Assembly: GCA_965216255.1 (NCBI GenBank)
Contig: OZ244148.1
Span: forward strand, 4,588,001 to 4,652,000
Length of the DNA: 64,000 nt
Reading direction: 5' to 3'
Origin: G965216255 sp965216255
GTDB taxonomy: Bacteria; Bacteroidota; Rhodothermia; Rhodothermales; Bin80
Shown here: positions 35,922 through 45,732 of the stretch, piece by piece
Layout of the letters: every line of letters starts with the position of its first letter
Numbering within the stretch: position 1 is the first letter of the stretch
Notes under the pieces: generated by a model
Database searches by the model: none
What the model was told of the DNA's origin: nothing
The model's input: the letters and a program-made list of their open reading frames with translations, nothing else
Program-made: the position numbers and the translations under genes

Positions 35922-38900
35922 TTACTTGACTAGCGTCATGCTCTTTGTACGCACGACACCCTCAGCCTCAAGGCGGTAATGGTAAACCCCACTGGCATGA
36001 CGGATTGCATCCCAATCGACCTCGTGGGTACCGGACTGGTACGCACGGTCCGTGAGCGTAGTAACAAGGCGCCCCGCCAGATCATAGACCTGGATCTTGA
36101 TGCGTGATGCCTGCGGCGCATCGAAAGTGATCGTAGTGGAAGCATTGAATGGATTCGGGTAATTCTGCTGCAATTGGAAGGATGCCGGCACATCGGATGC
36201 CACATCTTCGATCACATTTTCTGTATCAAGGTCAAGCGTCCATATCCCCCGGCCGTGCGTGGCCAGAATAAGCTGGTTGTCCACATTGCGCATCTGCCAG
36301 ATGGAAGCTGCGGGCATCCCGCTGTTGCTGTACTCCCACGATTCACCATCATCCTCGGAAACGAAGATACCGATTTCCGTGCCGGCCCAAATCACATTGG
36401 GCATGGCCGGCATGACAAACAGATCATACACCGCCACGTTGGGGAAGCCGTTCGTGCTCGTGGGAGATCCACTCTCAAATCCGGACAGGTCCGTCCACGT
36501 CTGGCCCAGGTCCGTCGTCCGCAATATCTTGGGCATGCTATATATGGAATACAGCAAATACGCGGTGCTGTCTACATTGGGATGCGTAGCTATGCCGGAA
36601 ATGGATGCTTCTGGAGCCATATCCGGGACGCTAACGGGGTTAAACGTATATCCACCGTCCGTGGAGACGTGGACCATGCCCGTTCTGGGGCCCTGGTTGT
36701 CGTGCCTGTAGCCTGCCCACACTTCGCTGGGATTGGCCAGAGCCACTTCAACCTTGCCGTTGCCACGTCCGTCCCAAGCCTCTGGGGAAAGAGGAACGAC
36801 TGTCCAAGTCGCGCCGAAATCCACGGATCGCCAGACACCAACGGAACCTACCATAAAGACACGATCGGGCCAATCCTTCGAGTTCCCGAAGACCGTAATA
36901 AACGGGCCCGTGTCTGAAGGGCCCTCTACCTCGTCGAACTGCCTGCCACCCGACGTAGAACGCCATACCCTGTTGAACTGTGAAGAAGCAAGCATGTAAT
37001 TCTCATCCTCGGAGTGCCAAACCGTTTCGAAACCATCCCCAGGCGTACCCTGTAGCCAGCCCTGGCCGCTATGCGGATTGTTGAAGGAGCGCCACGTGCC
37101 GTTATCTTGAGAACCCGCGATGTACACATTAAATCCGGGCCGCTTGTCTACTCCATAGAATTGCGTGGTATTAAGTCCCTTGCCGGCCGGATTGAAGCGC
37201 GCTCCACTGTCTTCGGAAAAGTACACCCCGCCGTCATTGGCGTTGAGAATGCTGAACAGGTTCTCTGTCTCATCGATCGGAATGACATGAATATTGTGAT
37301 GGTCCACGTGTATGCTGCCACTGGCCGGGTGCTGCGAAGTCTGCCGCAATAGTCCCGTGCCCGACTTCGCAGTGATCCGCAACACGGACTCCGGCAGATT
37401 GGACCCGTCCCACATTCCGTCTTCAGCCAGGATAGGCCACATGAAATACAGGATTTTATTGATAAGTCCGCCATTTTGGGCAATTCGCTCGTTAGGCTCG
37501 GTGCCACTGTATTCATATCCGTGGATGAATAAGTATTCCCGGCTCTGGTCGTCCCGATTTCCCTCGGTCACATCGGGCTTCAGGTCGTACACTCCATCAT
37601 CTGCCTGATCCCGGAATGAGACCATGAGCTGACGGCTGTTATCGATATCCCAGACCTCAAACGGCACGTCTGCATAGTTCCGATACTGGTAGTGCGCGAA
37701 GGCAACACCGGCGCCACCGTCCCCCGCTGCACCGCCAGTCGGTGAAACAGCAAATCGGTGCGCCTTCTGGCTGCGCCCGGGACCAAACCGGATTTCTACC
37801 GAAACGAAATCTTCCGGCGTTACATTCACAATCTCATCGTCAGCATCTCCAGTCTGTAGCCTGCCTCCGAAATAGTTTCCTGATGTAAAAGCCACGAAAT
37901 CAAGGAACGAGGACGTATTTGTCTCTTCAAAATCCGACAAAAACCTGACTTCTTTGGTGCCAGGAAGGATGGTAGTCTCCCACAAATCGATACCGCCCAA
38001 AAATACATGGTCAGCGTCAAAGGGATGCACCGCAAGCGACTGATCATACCAGCCCTGGCCACCCAACCAGTTGGGCGCAGCCGATCCAGATTCAAATACA
38101 GGGCTCCACGACTCACCGCCGTCGCTGGTCCGATACAGATCGGCTCCGCTACCGGATTCTGCCGACATGTACACTACAGTTGGATTCGATGGAGCAATGG
38201 CTAGCTCCATCCTTCTGACGTCAGAGACAAAGTCATCAAAAGATACCTCCCATGTGCGCCCCCCGTCGGTGGAGCGAAGCACGGCGCTGCCTCTTACCGT
38301 CGCAAACTGGGTATTGAAGTCATCCGGCCGAGCTCTGAGATCCTGGACCCGGCTAGTGTCTGCATGCACATACACGTTATCCCAGGAGCTGCCCCCGTCG
38401 GATGAACGATAAATCCCGATGTTGGTGGCAGCCACTACCGTATTGGCATCGCCAGGATCTACCGCCAGACGATTGACAAAAAGAAAGTCCAGGCCCTGTG
38501 TAGTGGAGCTCAGCTGCATCCAGGTATTCCCCCGATCGGTCGTCTTGAAAATGCCGGAACCAATAATACCGTCAATGTTGCCGAAACCTTCTCCTGTCCC
38601 CATATAGATCACATCACGGTCAGAATCCGCCATGGCAAGCGCCGAAACCGAAAGGTTTGGCAAGTGGTCCGTAAGAACCTGCCAGGATTGCCCGCCATCA
38701 CTGGTTTTCCAGAGCCCGCCTCCCACCGAGCCAACAAACCATGTCTGATGGAAGGGATCGTCCGGATCCACAATCAGTGCCCGCGTTCTGCCGGGGACGT
38801 TGGCTGGTCCGCGTTCGACCCACTCCAGCTTCCGCCCGGGCGTCTTCCTTGCAGCAACGGCCTTCGTGAATGCGTCCATGCGGTAGTTGCCGGGATATAC

Positions 38901-39104
38901 CGGCCCATTTTCGGCAGTTCGAATGGCGGCATGATAGGCCAGGAACTGATCCGGATGGCTGAAGTCGTCCATGCGCTTCGATTTCTCTGTTGGCATCTCG
39001 GCCATGTCCGCCTTCTCTGCCTGTCCCTCTGGACGCAGGATAAAGATGGTTAGCACTAAAAACACGGCCGCGCTGATTCCCGTCAAAAGCCTATAGTTGA
39101 ACAT
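35922..39104 (-). CDS. Secreted BNR/sortilin-type beta-propeller protein with T9SS type A sorting tail
   Basis: The protein has 1060 residues from the ATG at 39104, which gives a signal/anchor segment (LLTGISAAVFLVLTIFIL). A longer ORF upstream adds 45 unlikely residues. Many Asp-box/BNR repeats of the 'S.DGG.SW' type are present: WKTSDGGQSWQVL, FKTTDRGNTW, YRSSDGGSSWDNV, RSTDGGRTW, RTTDLGQTW and VSEDDGESW. These indicate VPS10/sortilin-like propellers of ~10 blades. The last ~85 residues contain LQQNYPNPFNASTTI and HASGVYHYRLEAEG, the T9SS sorting tail. It is probably a cell-surface or released glycan- or protein-binding protein; no catalytic residues are evident. Confidence 0.88.
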   Translation of the reverse strand: MFNYRLLTGISAAVFLVLTIFILRPEGQAEKADMAEMPTEKSKRMDDFSHPDQFLAYHAAIRTAENGPVYPGNYRMDAFTKAVAARKTPGRKLEWVERGPANVPGRTRALIVDPDDPFHQTWFVGSVGGGLWKTSDGGQSWQVLTDHLPNLSVSALAMADSDRDVIYMGTGEGFGNIDGIIGSGIFKTTDRGNTWMQLSSTTQGLDFLFVNRLAVDPGDANTVVAATNIGIYRSSDGGSSWDNVYVHADTSRVQDLRARPDDFNTQFATVRGSAVLRSTDGGRTWEVSFDDFVSDVRRMELAIAPSNPTVVYMSAESGSGADLYRTSDGGESWSPVFESGSAAPNWLGGQGWYDQSLAVHPFDADHVFLGGIDLWETTILPGTKEVRFLSDFEETNTSSFLDFVAFTSGNYFGGRLQTGDADDEIVNVTPEDFVSVEIRFGPGRSQKAHRFAVSPTGGAAGDGGAGVAFAHYQYRNYADVPFEVWDIDNSRQLMVSFRDQADDGVYDLKPDVTEGNRDDQSREYLFIHGYEYSGTEPNERIAQNGGLINKILYFMWPILAEDGMWDGSNLPESVLRITAKSGTGLLRQTSQHPASGSIHVDHHNIHVIPIDETENLFSILNANDGGVYFSEDSGARFNPAGKGLNTTQFYGVDKRPGFNVYIAGSQDNGTWRSFNNPHSGQGWLQGTPGDGFETVWHSEDENYMLASSQFNRVWRSTSGGRQFDEVEGPSDTGPFITVFGNSKDWPDRVFMVGSVGVWRSVDFGATWTVVPLSPEAWDGRGNGKVEVALANPSEVWAGYRHDNQGPRTGMVHVSTDGGYTFNPVSVPDMAPEASISGIATHPNVDSTAYLLYSIYSMPKILRTTDLGQTWTDLSGFESGSPTSTNGFPNVAVYDLFVMPAMPNVIWAGTEIGIFVSEDDGESWEYSNSGMPAASIWQMRNVDNQLILATHGRGIWTLDLDTENVIEDVASDVPASFQLQQNYPNPFNASTTITFDAPQASRIKIQVYDLAGRLVTTLTDRAYQSGTHEVDWDAIRHASGVYHYRLEAEGVVRTKSMTLVK

Positions 39105-39273
39105 ATTGCGGTAAGGTGGTTGGTTAGCCCTTTGCAGGATGAATACGAATTGCCGATCAAAATAGCAAGGCTTCTCGCTCAGCACGCGCATATTTGCTGA
39201 AGTAGGGGAACCTCTGATCAATAGAAAGAACAAACTCATTACGGATTACAAACTCAACATGCGAGCCAAGTCG

Positions 39274-39617
39274 ATGCATCAGCTCTCTTTTGAGGACACC
39301 ACCTACCTGAACAGGCCCAGGAAGACGCGCATGCAAAAGTTCTTGGAGCGGATGGATGCCGTGCTACCATGGAACAAGGTCGTTTCCGAGATCGCCCCTG
39401 CTATCCCAAAGCAGAAAGGGGCCGCCCGCCCATACCGCTCGTAACCATGCTGCGCGTATACTTCCTACAGCAGTGGTATGGCTACTTGGAACCCTGCATG
39501 GAGGATGCCCTGTACGATAACGTATCCTTGCGCCGCTTTGCCTCTCTTTGGCCGGGCCAGGCACCGGATGAAATCACGATTTGCAAGTTTCGGCATCTAC
39601 TGCGTATTTCACGGTAA
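39274..39617 (+). pseudogene. IS5-family transposase, 5' fragment
   Basis: The start MHQLSFEDTTYLNRPRKTRM and MDAVLPWNKVV, then (after a frame break near 39420) GRPPIPLVTMLRVYFLQQWYG, MEDALYDNVSLRRFA and ITICKFRHLL, is the N-terminal quarter of an IS5/IS903-type transposase. The remainder is missing. The start lies about 170 bases from the divergent BNR-repeat gene. Confidence 0.82.
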
Positions 39618-39846
39618 GATTTCCATCTATTCCATTTGAAGGGTTCCACCAATTCCGCTCCATTCTTTACGTGCATTCCAGCACAAGGTGTCCACTCTTT
39701 GCGGGCCTGCCGGAATGGCAGGCCACTCGTGGTTGGAATGCTCGGTTGTTCTGTCTGGGCAACGCTGGGGATTTCCTGTACTCCAAGGGTACCGACATAC
39801 TCGTTCATCATCACAGAAGATTTCGATGCCTGCAAACCGGATCTCC

Positions 39847-40563
39847 ATGCGCAAACTCCACGATGTTCTTCGGCTTTCTTTTCAGGCCAAACTCAGTAAT
39901 CGCGAGAATAGGACGCTGTCTTGGGCCACGTCACACCACGATCTGCAATTACCTGCGTCGAGCAGCGCAGGCGGGACTTACCTGGCCGTTGCCTGAAGAC
40001 GTGACGGATGCGGTACTGGAGAAGGCGCTATTCGTTCAAGTGACGTCGGATCAGCGCCCTTGGCCTGACTGGGCCAAGATACACGAAGAGCTCAAGGGCA
40101 AGGGCGTTACGCTGCGGCTGTTATGGCAAGAGTATAGGCAAGTCTATCCGGACGGGTACGAGTACAGTTGGTTCTGTGGTCAGTACCGGGATTGGAAGAA
40201 GGGACTGGACGTGGTCATGCGATCAGGACCACCCACCTGGCGAGAAGCTCTTCGTGGATTACGCGGGCATGAGGGTCCCGGTCTGGGATGCCGAGGCAGA
40301 GCACCAGGCCCAAATATTCGTGGCTATGCTCGGCTGTTCCAACTACACGTTTGCCGAAGCCACCTGGAGGCAGCAACTCTGGGACTGGATTGCGTCACAT
40401 CGCCGGGCCTTTGATTTCTTCGGGGCCGTTGCCGCCATAGTGGTTCCCGACAATATGAAGGGGGCTGTCAAGAAGCCCCACCGGTATGATCCGGACCTAA
40501 ACCCAACCTACAGTGATCTGGCCGTCCACTACGATGTGGTGGTGCTGCCTGTCCGCGTGCGAT
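39847..40563 (+). pseudogene. IS21-family IstA transposase remnant
   Basis: The start MRKLHDVLRLSFQAKLSNRE is followed, after a frame break near 39905, by TTICNYLRRAAQAGLTWPLP, LHEELKGKGVTLRLLWQEYR-like text and YSWFCGQYRDW. After another break near 40210 come GEKLFVDYAGMRVPVWDAE, FVAMLGCSNYTFAEATW and VVPDNMKGAVKKPHRYDP. This is the N-terminal two thirds of IstA, cut off at 40563, with no istB. Near 40750-40800 the repeated GTGGACGA(C/T)TT units resemble IS21 end repeats. Nothing else is clear up to 41000. Confidence 0.82.
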
Positions 40564-40999
40564 AGCCCAGAGACAAGTCTCGGGAGTCTGAATGCGACTT
40601 GTGGGATTCATGGTGAGGACGTGGGTTACCTCCTGAACGGTTAGAGCGGTCACCGATACCCTCAGTGCGCATGGAATCTCCAGTCGCCTCGACAGTCAGT
40701 TGTAGCCGATGAAACCGACGCTGGCCTGACATTCCGGCAGACGCCCCAAAAGTGGACGACTTTCAGCGGAATGAGTGGACGATTTGCAGCGTAGTATGCA
40801 TAGCCAGCTCTCTTGCTGGTGAGCGCGCGTTCGGAGATAGTGGCAGCTCCCGTCGAAACCGAAATCATGCGTTATGGTCCTTCGGGGCTTAGCACGCGAA
40901 TACCAGATTGATTAGCCGTCGAAGCCGCCCGGTCGCTTCTCCAGAGGTCAAGCCAAAAACTATTCATGTAATCTTCACTTGACATAGTATCCTACTATA

Positions 41000-41519
41000 C
41001 CGGGGCATTACGAGATCAAGGTGCAGCCCGACGATAACAAGGGCTGCCTCGGTATTGTGGAAGCGCAACCCCAGGCACGGCTCCATCATGACGCACCCTG
41101 GGGTGTACTGTCTGCGCAGCAATGAAATGGACCGGCCGGAGCAGAAGCTGTGGCGCACGTACGTCATGCTTACCGATCTGGAAGCCGTGTTCCGTTCGCT
41201 TAAGTCGGAACTGGGTCTGCGTCCGATCTACCACTCCAGCCCCCGGCGTGCGGAAGGGCACCTGTTCATCACGGTGATAGCGTGCCAGTTGGTGCAGGTG
41301 ATGCGCACGCGGCTGAGGAGCAACGGCCTACGCTCAAGCTGGACGACGCTGCGGCGCATCCTTCAGCGGCAGGTCCGCTCTACGAATGTGTTCCAGTGCC
41401 GGGATGGGCATACGCTGCACGTTCGTACGACATCACAGCCGGAAAGTGAACTGAAGGACATTTACGACGCCCTGGGAGTGGATCGGGTGCCCCTATTCAT
41501 GCACAAGACTACCATCTGA
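41000..41519 (+). pseudogene. IS1634-like (IS4-superfamily) transposase, 3' part
   Basis: The C-terminal part of a transposase shows THPGVYCLRSNEMDRPEQ, LWRTYVMLTDLEAVFRSLKS, RAEGHLFITVIACQLVQVM and a stop after LFMHKTTI. The N-terminal part is absent and the first ~60 bases are out of frame. The 3' coding end and following non-coding end are repeated in inverted orientation at 59955-60198, which identifies the element boundary near 41638. Confidence 0.8.
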
Positions 41520-41638
41520 TCCAAGGCCACGAAATTCACTTTGAGATCGTTTGTAGTGCCACAAGAGACAAAAGAGCCCTTGTAACCGTAGGTACATATG
41601 CTACTTGAAAAATTGGATGTTAAACTTGGGTTAGGCGT
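41385..41638 (+). repeat. IS1634-like 3' end, copy A of an inverted pair
   Basis: About 250 bases ending in GTTAAACTTGGG match the reverse complement of 59955-60198 with a modest number of substitutions. Shared landmarks are GGGCATACGCTGCACGTTCG, the ATGCACAAGACTAC-ATCTGATCC stop region and TTGTAACCxTAxGTA. The two copies point toward each other across an 18-kb segment that holds the defence-like genes. Confidence 0.8.
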
Positions 41639-41783
41639 ATCCGTCCGGTGAAATACATCTGATCTGTTTGGAGGGGTATTCGCAGGTGAATGGCTCTGTC
41701 GTGGATGCGAAAGACTCCAGATTCTTTGAACAGTAGCGGCCGCGACCTTACTGGGCCTGCTGGCGGGCCATCAAGAGAGGGCT

Positions 41784-42008
41784 TCATATTACGGCCGCGG
41801 TTACGCCACGGCCTGTTGCGTAGTGCGGCGCGGCATTGACGGCTCGGCTATGCCACCAATGCAGGCCAGATTCGCGCAGCGTCTTACAGTGATGCGGCAG
41901 CAACTCGCGGACGTGCTGGTTCGGATGTGCCCGGATACGGGAGAGCACGTCCTTGAGCCAAGTATTAGATAAAGCGGACGCCTCTGGTGTATCGTTGGGG
42001 TAGCTCAT
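41784..42008 (-). pseudogene. IS66-type TnpC C-terminal fragment
   Basis: The 74-residue ORF contains SNTWLKDVLSRIRAHPNQHV and RELLPHHCK. This resembles the C-terminal end of IS66 transposases, where 'YL.DVL.R...HP.....ELLP' occurs. Upstream coding sequence is missing. The call rests on one short motif. The sequence from 42009 to 42480 holds nothing else I can support. Confidence 0.5.
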
Positions 42009-42479
42009 CGCTCACTAACGATTCGGAGAGAAGCGCCCGGTGCCCCCTTGCCATGTAGGTAGGGAGCGTTTCAGTGCCCCGATCGGGATGATACCTGCAG
42101 TGCGGACTATTGGGTCAACGGCCGGTGCCCCGCAGAATTACAAATGCTTGGTCGGCCTTCTGCCGGAGGGAAAACGACCTATCCGTGCGCCTGCAAGGGG
42201 CGTTGCGCCAAAGTTAGTTGCCGGGCGGTGGAGACAGCTGCGCCAAGCGGCGTCTTCCGCGCACATATACGTCGTCTGTCAATACATACTGAGCACAACC
42301 TCGGACATAGGGATCCGAGCTTCGGCAATGCCGTGGCCAGCGGTCACGAGTGGCGTCTGTTTATGCCTAGGCAGTGCAGCCAGATTATTGATCTGCTCAG
42401 CCGAGACCGGGCTGAGGTGGACGCAGCCGCGCAGCGCACGGTGATGCCGGCGGAACGAGCGAGTCCGGCCAGGAAGCCG

Positions 42480-43050
42480 CAGGGCAGCTGCACGGCCTGG
42501 GATGTGGAGGCCCGCAACAGGGGCACGTCTCACGGACGGGTGATGTCCTCGACGAGGCACGTGCACAGCGGGCGCTCGAGGTGTTCACCGAACGGCCCCG
42601 GGCACAGGAGGACTACGTGCCACTGTGGATGGACGCCGCTTCTGTGCAGGGCACGCAGTTCGTCTTTTGCATGCGAGTCACCACCATTGAGGGCCGCAAT
42701 GGGCTTTATGGAGTCGACGTTGCACAATAGAGACGCCATGGAGCGGATGCTGCAGCACCCTATCGAACGGGGACTTGGCACAGGCCGGGGCCTGGAATGC
42801 GTGATCCCCCGGGGGCTCGACACCGCCCTGCAGGAGCACTTGGGAGCGTCTCTGAAGGTGCAGAGGAGTTAGAAGAGTCAACGGGTTCTCAGCTATCTGC
42901 CCGAAAACGACCGGATGGCGACACGTCACGCGTTGCTGCGCGCCTGCCAGTCTCCGGACTACGACGAAGCCAAAAGTGTATGGATCCAGCTCCACGGTGC
43001 GGTGAAAAAGGCCAACCTGACAAGGGAACTGTTGCGGATTTCTTGAGCTT
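42480..43050 (+). pseudogene. Second IS256-family-like transposase remnant, heavily decayed
   Basis: In shifting frames I read VPLWMDAASVQGTQFVFCMR, GFMESTLHNRDAMERMLQHP, IERGLGTGRGLECVI, ALQEHLGASLKVQRS, then RVLSYLPENDRMATRHALLR and YDEAKSVWIQLHGAVKKANL. These match the catalytic-core region of mutator-type transposases ('F...L..RGL....G.L.VIDG.KGL', 'VQRCQWHKRENVLSYLP'), with the CQWHK segment lost. There are several stops and indels. It is a different subgroup from the copy at 151-1409. Confidence 0.68.
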
Positions 43051-43547
43051 TATCGTCGCCGAGGTGATCGGGAGTCGGCTGGGCACTATATGCTGCGGTA
43101 CCGCGAGGCGAGCGGTAAAGCAGGCATAAACTGAACGTAACGCCGCGAATTGCGGTCGGTGTCCGCCGCTCCCATGCGCCCGCACTGCTGCCCACGGAAG
43201 GAGGGCTCGCTGTGACGCGACCACCCGCAGCGCAAATGATCATGATGGGCAAAGTGAATACTGGGCGAATGAATCTCATTTTATTGTGGCGATGCCATTA
43301 GAGCCGCGGCCACGAGCAAGCGCCACGCTATTGGCATCGTAAGAACATGAGGTTTTCGTACTATCCCTTATCTTTTCGACCACTGCATCTATAGTCGAGG
43401 CAAGTGTTGCCTCCGCGCCGTCGAACGGCTCGAAGTACGGTCGTCCGTCCGGATCAGAAACGTCAAGAACGAAAACGGTCTCGGAATATCTTGAACAAGC
43501 CGACCATGAGATGACCAATTGGTTCGAGACGCTGAGAGCAAATCTCT

Positions 43548-43970
43548 TCAGTCTCGGAGGCGGATGTGCAGATAAAGGGGTTGAACGATAATTTCGCGTT
43601 CGGGCGAATAAGGAATTTCGCCTGCGTTGAGGTACACCCAAAGACTCGCAGCGCCTGCTGATCTATGTGAAAGTAGACCCAAGCACAGTGGAGCTTTGAA
43701 GACGGCTCCACTCGAGACTTCCGTCGTATTGGTCATTAAGGTACCGGAGACATTGAAATAACGATCTAATCCCGAGATGATTTCGACAAGGCGGAGCCGC
43801 TGCTCCAATGCAGCTATGAAGTCGCTAAGCATAGGGAACAATGAAGCTGTCGGCACGCTGTCTGTTAACGTGAAGGTGCTCTGGCAACCGCAGGTAGGCT
43901 CGTGAAACACGCCAACTCCGTGGTGTTTTACGACAAAGGGTCCAGAGTCGAGCCATGAGCCGCTATCCAA
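43548..43970 (-). CDS. Possible small protein of unknown function
   Basis: This is a 140-residue open frame with ordinary composition (HEPTCGCQSTFTLTDSVPTA; FIAALEQRLRLVEIISGLDR). It overlaps the divergent start of the TPR/OB gene by 16 bases, so the true start is probably internal. The next frame downstream (43276-43640) also looks coding (FVLDVSDPDGRPYFEPFDGA), which suggests either a second gene or a frameshifted longer one. I recognise no family. Confidence 0.3.
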   Translation of the reverse strand: MDSGSWLDSGPFVVKHHGVGVFHEPTCGCQSTFTLTDSVPTASLFPMLSDFIAALEQRLRLVEIISGLDRYFNVSGTLMTNTTEVSSGAVFKAPLCLGLLSHRSAGAASLWVYLNAGEIPYSPEREIIVQPLYLHIRLRD

Positions 43971-45601
43971 ATCACGAGGTAAGGGAGCTCAGAAAGAGCG
44001 GCCGTGTTGATGAGGCCTACAGACTTGGCTACCAGCTCTTGGAGCGACACCCGGGCGATGGCTACCTGACGTGTGAACTGGGTTGGGTAATCTACGAGAA
44101 GGTCACGGCGATTGCTGCCGAAGCTGCCTACGGTAAGGTCAGTAGTGGTAACGTGCAATACAGGATACGCAAGCTGTTTCGCGCGTATGCCCGGCTGGAA
44201 CTCCGCCGTCCCGACCTTCTGTTCAGCCTGCTGGTAAATAGGGTTGTGCGCTTATCGGAGGTTCCTCCATTCTTGCCGCGCTTCCTTTGGTGGGCGGGTA
44301 TCGAGAGCTTTAGAGCGGAAGATTTTCAGGCACAGCGAGACAATGAGAAAGGTACTGTCTATCCTCCTCTGATCGAGAAAGTGGCCTTTCGTAACGCCAA
44401 GATGATCTGCGAATCGGAGGCCTATGGCCGGGAGATCAAGCAGTTAGCTGTCGATCTATTGGGTAAGGCACTGGAGTCTGGCCAGATTCGGAAACCGATT
44501 TGGTTACGGTACCGCAGAGGGCTGCTGCTTGGTGACCTTGGAAAGGCGGAAGAGGCACGAGCGTCGCTGCTGCCCGTTGTACGCAAGAAGAGCAGTGAGT
44601 ATTGGGCTTGGCGTGCCCTGGCCAAGGTGGAACGACAGCTAGATCCCGCCATGGCGCTTGCCCTGTATGCAAAGGCATACCTTTCATGCCGCAATGATGC
44701 GATTGCCACGGGGGTTCTGGAAGACGCTGTCCCGCTTGCTGTTACCGCGGGTAGAACGGACCTGGCCAAATGGGCCGTGGACAAAGTGATAACTATTCGG
44801 CAGCATCTGGGTAAGGGGATTTCCGAATCGCTTGAGAAGGGGACCGCTACGGATTGGTACAAGACGGCCACAGAGCTCAAGAGTCCACTTGAGACTATTG
44901 CCCATTGTGCCGTGCCTGCCGAAGAATTGCTTCTGACAGGATGCTGGACGCGAGCCAGTTTTCTTGGTACGGTCAAGGCAAAAGGCGACAAGTCCCAGTT
45001 TAAGATAGGTCTCTCCAATGGTAAGGACGGTGCCGTGGTAGTTTGCTCGGTTAAGCGGCTAAGGGGATTCAAGAACATGGAGGTTGGGGCACCGGTATTG
45101 GTTGCGGTTCAAGGCGGTAGCGACGGCTCGCGCATCGTGGGACATAAACCCAGGCCGGATGGGGATGCCTTCGACTGCCTTGCAACGACATACGGAGTTC
45201 TTTATCGGCACAACTTGGGCAAGCGCCATGCAAGTGTCTTTATCACCGCGACCAAATACTGCTTCTTACGATACAAGGATTTCCATACCGTTCAAGACTG
45301 GAAGGTTGGCACCCCGGTCCAGGTCTGGCACACGCGAACGCAAAAGAAGCTAACGCCTTATCATGCGCAACCTGCGGCCTTCAGGGAGACGGCCTGGATC
45401 AAACATGTCATGGGCCCACTTGAAGTTGGTGCCAATGGCGCCGGCATTGTCGAGGGTGTACACGTGTGCAAATCCCTGGTTCAATCACTGGAGAATGGCA
45501 TGCCGGTTCAAGCTATTGCCGTTCGGAAGCCCAAGTACAAGCAGGCAGCCAATGCCATCAGGTGGATTGCCTTATTGCTAAAGCCTGCGAGAACTACCTG
45601 A
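43955..45601 (+). CDS. TPR-like protein with C-terminal OB-fold/cold-shock-like modules
   Basis: The protein has 548 residues. The N-terminal ~300 residues are helical repeats (VRELRKSGRVDEAYRLGYQL; LLLGDLGKAEEARASLLPV; EYWAWRALAKVERQLDPAMA). The C-terminal half has three strand-rich modules that look like S1/cold-shock OB folds: FLGTVKAKGDKSQFKIGL, ATTYGVLYRHNLGKRHASVF and GAGIVEGVHVCKSLVQSL, each followed by a 'GxPVxV' strand. This points to nucleic-acid binding. Proteins with TPRs plus OB folds occur in prokaryotic conflict systems. It converges on the helicase gene, 130 bases away. Direct evidence for a defence role is lacking. Confidence 0.72.
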   Translation: MSRYPNHEVRELRKSGRVDEAYRLGYQLLERHPGDGYLTCELGWVIYEKVTAIAAEAAYGKVSSGNVQYRIRKLFRAYARLELRRPDLLFSLLVNRVVRLSEVPPFLPRFLWWAGIESFRAEDFQAQRDNEKGTVYPPLIEKVAFRNAKMICESEAYGREIKQLAVDLLGKALESGQIRKPIWLRYRRGLLLGDLGKAEEARASLLPVVRKKSSEYWAWRALAKVERQLDPAMALALYAKAYLSCRNDAIATGVLEDAVPLAVTAGRTDLAKWAVDKVITIRQHLGKGISESLEKGTATDWYKTATELKSPLETIAHCAVPAEELLLTGCWTRASFLGTVKAKGDKSQFKIGLSNGKDGAVVVCSVKRLRGFKNMEVGAPVLVAVQGGSDGSRIVGHKPRPDGDAFDCLATTYGVLYRHNLGKRHASVFITATKYCFLRYKDFHTVQDWKVGTPVQVWHTRTQKKLTPYHAQPAAFRETAWIKHVMGPLEVGANGAGIVEGVHVCKSLVQSLENGMPVQAIAVRKPKYKQAANAIRWIALLLKPARTT

Positions 45602-45732
45602 TGGCGGACGGCCGATTCGGAAACTATTGCCAAACGGAGGGGGTGGGCTGCCCGGTATGCGATAGCCGCATTTTCGCGGGGGCGACAGGCGGCGGCCCCA
45701 ACGCATAAGCCCATGGCAGCGGGCTATGATTC

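Noticed and set aside
36174..36917. 247-residue ORF antisense to the BNR-repeat gene
   Set aside because: It lies inside a gene with clear Asp-box repeats and a sorting tail on the other strand.
39105..39239. 45-residue extension of the BNR-repeat protein
   Set aside because: The signal/anchor segment begins at the internal ATG at 39104; the extension has a second, unlikely leader.
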